DNA of 7,760 bases from Xanthobacteraceae bacterium (lineage in GTDB: Bacteria > Pseudomonadota > Alphaproteobacteria > Rhizobiales > Xanthobacteraceae): positions 1 to 7,760 of the forward strand of contig JASHYD010000278.1 in assembly GCA_030043175.1 (NCBI GenBank), in the 5' to 3' direction. Positions 6,345 to 7,760 of the stretch are shown one piece after another. How positions within the stretch are numbered: position 1 is the first letter of the stretch; each line of letters begins with the position of its first letter. Under the pieces are notes generated by a model that had not been told where the DNA came from, searched no databases, and worked only from the letters and a program-made list of their open reading frames with translations. The position numbers were made by a program, and so were the translations under genes.

Positions 6345-6527
6345 CTATGGGTCGTTGGTGCCCCGACTGCGAGGTCTAGCTTCCATTAGCTGATCGAGCT
6401 GCTTTATCAACGCCGCCATCCTGTCAGGAATTTCCTCGCGCAACACGTCGGAATAGGGCTTCCGTAGCTCCTTGCCAATTGCGGTACGTATAGCGTTCAC
6501 GTCAGCCGGCGCTAGGTCGCGTGCCAT
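6345..6527 (-). CDS. NepR-like anti-sigma factor (60 aa)
   Basis: A 60-residue protein matching the NepR family, the anti-sigma factor that holds sigma-EcfG inactive until phosphorylated PhyR captures it. The two-helix core is visible: ADVNAIRTAIGKELRKPYSD (residues 8-27) followed by VLREEIPDRMAALIKQLDQL, fitting the family pattern IGxxLRxxYxxVxxExxPDRxxxLLxQLD. The length fits canonical NepR proteins of about 60 residues. The frame is open upstream to a TTG at 6611. I choose the ATG at 6527 because it gives the family length and lies just eight bases past the CGTT of an EcfG-type promoter, which would make the message leaderless or nearly so. No phyR or ecfG is next to it, so this is a detached paralogue. 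The TTG start would give 88 residues and place the promoter inside the gene. Confidence 0.72.
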   Translation of the reverse strand: MARDLAPADVNAIRTAIGKELRKPYSDVLREEIPDRMAALIKQLDQLMEARPRSRGTNDP

Positions 6528-6534
6528 GCCGACC

Positions 6535-6559
6535 AACGCCAACCAGCGGGCCATGTTCC
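6535..6559 (-). promoter_or_regulatory. Putative sigma-EcfG promoter of the NepR-like gene
   Basis: On the minus strand, GGAAC (6559-6555) is followed after 16 bases by CGTT (6538-6535), a perfect EcfG consensus. The expected start point is 6-8 bases downstream, at or next to the A of the ATG at 6527. Self-control of nepR-type genes by sigma-EcfG is well known in alphaproteobacteria. The odd feature is the missing leader, which implies leaderless translation or a different start. Confidence 0.65.
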
Positions 6560-6634
6560 TAGCACCATCCTGCTCGACCGACAGCACAGGTGCGCGATCT
6601 CCGAATGTCAAAGCGTCGCACGGGACCGCTCATC

Positions 6635-6800
6635 ATGAACATTTCGCAGCCGTTTATCCATCGCCCGATTGCAACATCGCTGCAGTTTCACAATCGCGCA
6701 AACGATCAGATTATCGACGCGGAGCGTTTAACGACGCCATCATCGCCTATCGCAACGGCGCGGCCCAATCAGGGTTCGCGACGTCGGCCAGGCGACGAAC
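6635..6800 (+). pseudogene. RND efflux transporter remnant (start plus a porter-domain piece)
   Basis: The ATG at 6635 begins MNISQPFIHRPIATSL, the hallmark N-terminus of MdtB/AcrB-type RND proton-driven efflux pumps. These are inner-membrane proteins of about 1,030 residues. After codon 16 the first transmembrane helix should continue, but the sequence jumps at a CTGCAG to ANDQIIDAE (to 6724). One frame over comes FNDAIIAYRNGA (6727-6762), and in a third position VRDVGQATN (6774-6800). These match consecutive parts of the porter domain (…TNDQLxDAxxYxxxIxAYRNGAPVRVRDVGQ…), normally some 200 codons from the start. So an internal deletion, at least two frameshifts and loss of the whole 3' part have occurred. 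It runs divergently from the NepR-like gene. Confidence 0.72.
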
Positions 6801-6845
6801 CTATATATGGCGAAAAGCGTGTGCCGAGCTGGAAGAACGAGCGGT

Positions 6846-7448
6846 TTAGGGGATACGAGTTCTTAAGACGATCGTATTGCTGACTCCGGTCAGACCATCG
6901 AAATGTCGAATTAGTTGGTCGGCCAGCTTTTGGTATCGTGAGGCTACCATCTCCGTCGGATCGTTGAGGTTCTGAGCAGTGGCATTGTTGATGTTTTGGA
7001 GATCATCGAGTAGAGCAGACGTGTTCGCATCAATCAGTTTCTTAGAGCGTAGCAAGCGTATCAACAAAGCATAGCGTCGGCTGTAATGCGCAAACCCCTT
7101 CGCCGATGCGAAAGAACGCACCGCTTCCTCAAGCTGCGCGCCGACTTCGAGGATTGCTTCTCGAGGTGAAATTCTGGCCATCTGTCCGAACCGATTGTTT
7201 TCTTTGAGAGTTGGCTCGGCATTGGGATCAATGGTGGGAGACGGAAGCTTCTTCGCCTCTGCTTCGGCTTGGTCCCACCTAGACGAGGCTTCCCAGTCCT
7301 TGTGCCTGACACGGAACGCGAGGAGGAGCATCGCCATTTTTTCCTTGAAGAGCCAAACACAAACTATCAAGGCAACCGGCAAGGCAAACGCTGCAATCAT
7401 CGATGTGATTGCTTTAGCGATTTCAAGGATGAAGGTGTAGCTGTCCAC
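6846..7448 (-). CDS. Membrane-anchored hypothetical protein (200 aa)
   Basis: I do not recognise a named family. Residues 12-34 form one N-terminal transmembrane helix (MIAAFALPVALIVCVWLF), followed by a basic stretch (RVRHKDW) that should place the rest in the cytoplasm. Residues 50-95 are charged and probably flexible. Residues 96-186 are predicted helical: EAILEVGAQLEEAVRSFASA, then YALLIRLLRSKKLIDANTSA, then DDLQNINNATAQN and a last helix SRYQKLADQLIRHF. This arrangement (helix, L-x-x-x-x-x-I/L-D turn, N-N motif, helix) recalls DUF4145/HEPN-like helical domains, in which an R-N-x-x-x-H is common; here it reads N-N-A-T-A-Q. The GTG start is supported by GGGGAGGG seven bases upstream. Its lower GC than its neighbours, judged by eye, hints at acquisition. 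It stands alone on its strand. Confidence 0.8.
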   Translation of the reverse strand: MDSYTFILEIAKAITSMIAAFALPVALIVCVWLFKEKMAMLLLAFRVRHKDWEASSRWDQAEAEAKKLPSPTIDPNAEPTLKENNRFGQMARISPREAILEVGAQLEEAVRSFASAKGFAHYSRRYALLIRLLRSKKLIDANTSALLDDLQNINNATAQNLNDPTEMVASRYQKLADQLIRHFDGLTGVSNTIVLRTRIP

Positions 7449-7709
7449 AAAGGTTCCCTCCCCAATTGTCTCGGAATTTAAGCTGCAATACCGGGCAGGT
7501 CGATGTAAGGGAGAACGATCTGTCGTCCGATGGTCGCGGTTCCACAGCGCAGCAGTCCATCGGGCAGATGGGGGCTTAGATGACTCCGACCCACGCCCAT
7601 GGGTTGGCGCCCGATAGGTGTGGCCGAGGCCGAGGGGGGATTGATACTCCGTGCGGCGCGCCCGTCAACACGTGCTATGAACGTAACCATTTCCGGGAGG
7701 GGATTTCCG

Positions 7710-7760
7710 ATGAAGTCGATTATAGCGGGCATCGTGATGGCGCTGGCGATCTCGGGGGCG
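7710..7760 (+). CDS. Start of an exported protein, cut by the window end
   Basis: Only 17 codons are present: MKSIIAGIVMALAISGA, a short basic start followed by a hydrophobic core, which is a typical signal peptide reaching its likely cleavage region. The ATG has GGGAGGGG seven bases upstream, a strong ribosome binding site. The product will be exported or a lipoprotein; the family cannot be told. It diverges from the gene at 6846-7448, with 261 bases between the two starts. I found no EcfG-type promoter in that gap. Confidence 0.7.
   Translation, partial: MKSIIAGIVMALAISGA

Noticed and set aside
7478..7732. Minus-strand ORF of 84 codons between the last two genes
   Set aside because: It overlaps the well-supported start and ribosome binding site of the exported protein at 7710, and I recognise nothing in it.

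Overview
The window looks like an accessory, gene-poor stretch of an alphaproteobacterial genome, most likely Bradyrhizobium or a close relative. The reasons are the GC-rich composition, two HWE-family sensor histidine kinases, a NepR-like anti-sigma protein, two perfect copies of the alphaproteobacterial general-stress promoter (GGAAC-N16-CGTT), and several small protein families that I associate from memory with Bradyrhizobium. Taxonomy is inference; no rRNA or other marker gene is present.

Layout. Positions 1-1934 hold one small intact hypothetical gene (285-554, +) followed by debris: a truncated second copy of that gene's start (1030), a frameshifted KdpE-type receiver fragment (1163-1413) run together in one open frame with the C-terminus of an unrelated family (to 1654), and a 9-bp tandem repeat. 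Positions 1935-3335 (-) encode a membrane-bound DUF4118-PAS-HWE histidine kinase. Positions 3336-4306 are nearly gene-free, with a possible MarR relic and a long imperfect hairpin. Positions 4307-5116 (-) encode a soluble HWE kinase whose N-terminus is a histidine-rich helical segment, preceded by a perfect sigma-EcfG-type promoter. Positions 5344-5786 (-) are a GNAT acetyltransferase pseudogene with one frameshift and one in-frame TGA. Positions 5787-6344 contain a decayed Gly-X-Y (collagen-like) remnant. Positions 6345-6527 (-) encode a 60-residue NepR-like protein whose start codon lies where transcription from a second perfect EcfG-type promoter should begin. Positions 6635-6800 (+) are an RND efflux-pump remnant. 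Positions 6846-7448 (-) encode a 200-residue membrane-anchored protein of unknown function, and a secreted or exported protein begins at 7710 (+) and leaves the window.

Working model. The intact genes with a recognisable role point to the general stress response: HWE kinases are known to feed PhyR, which titrates NepR away from sigma-EcfG. Here one such kinase and a NepR paralogue each carry what looks like a sigma-EcfG promoter, suggesting a feedback or branch module on that pathway. No phyR or ecfG gene lies in the window, so the partners would be encoded elsewhere. Much of the rest is broken genes with one or a few lesions each, as expected of an island undergoing decay.
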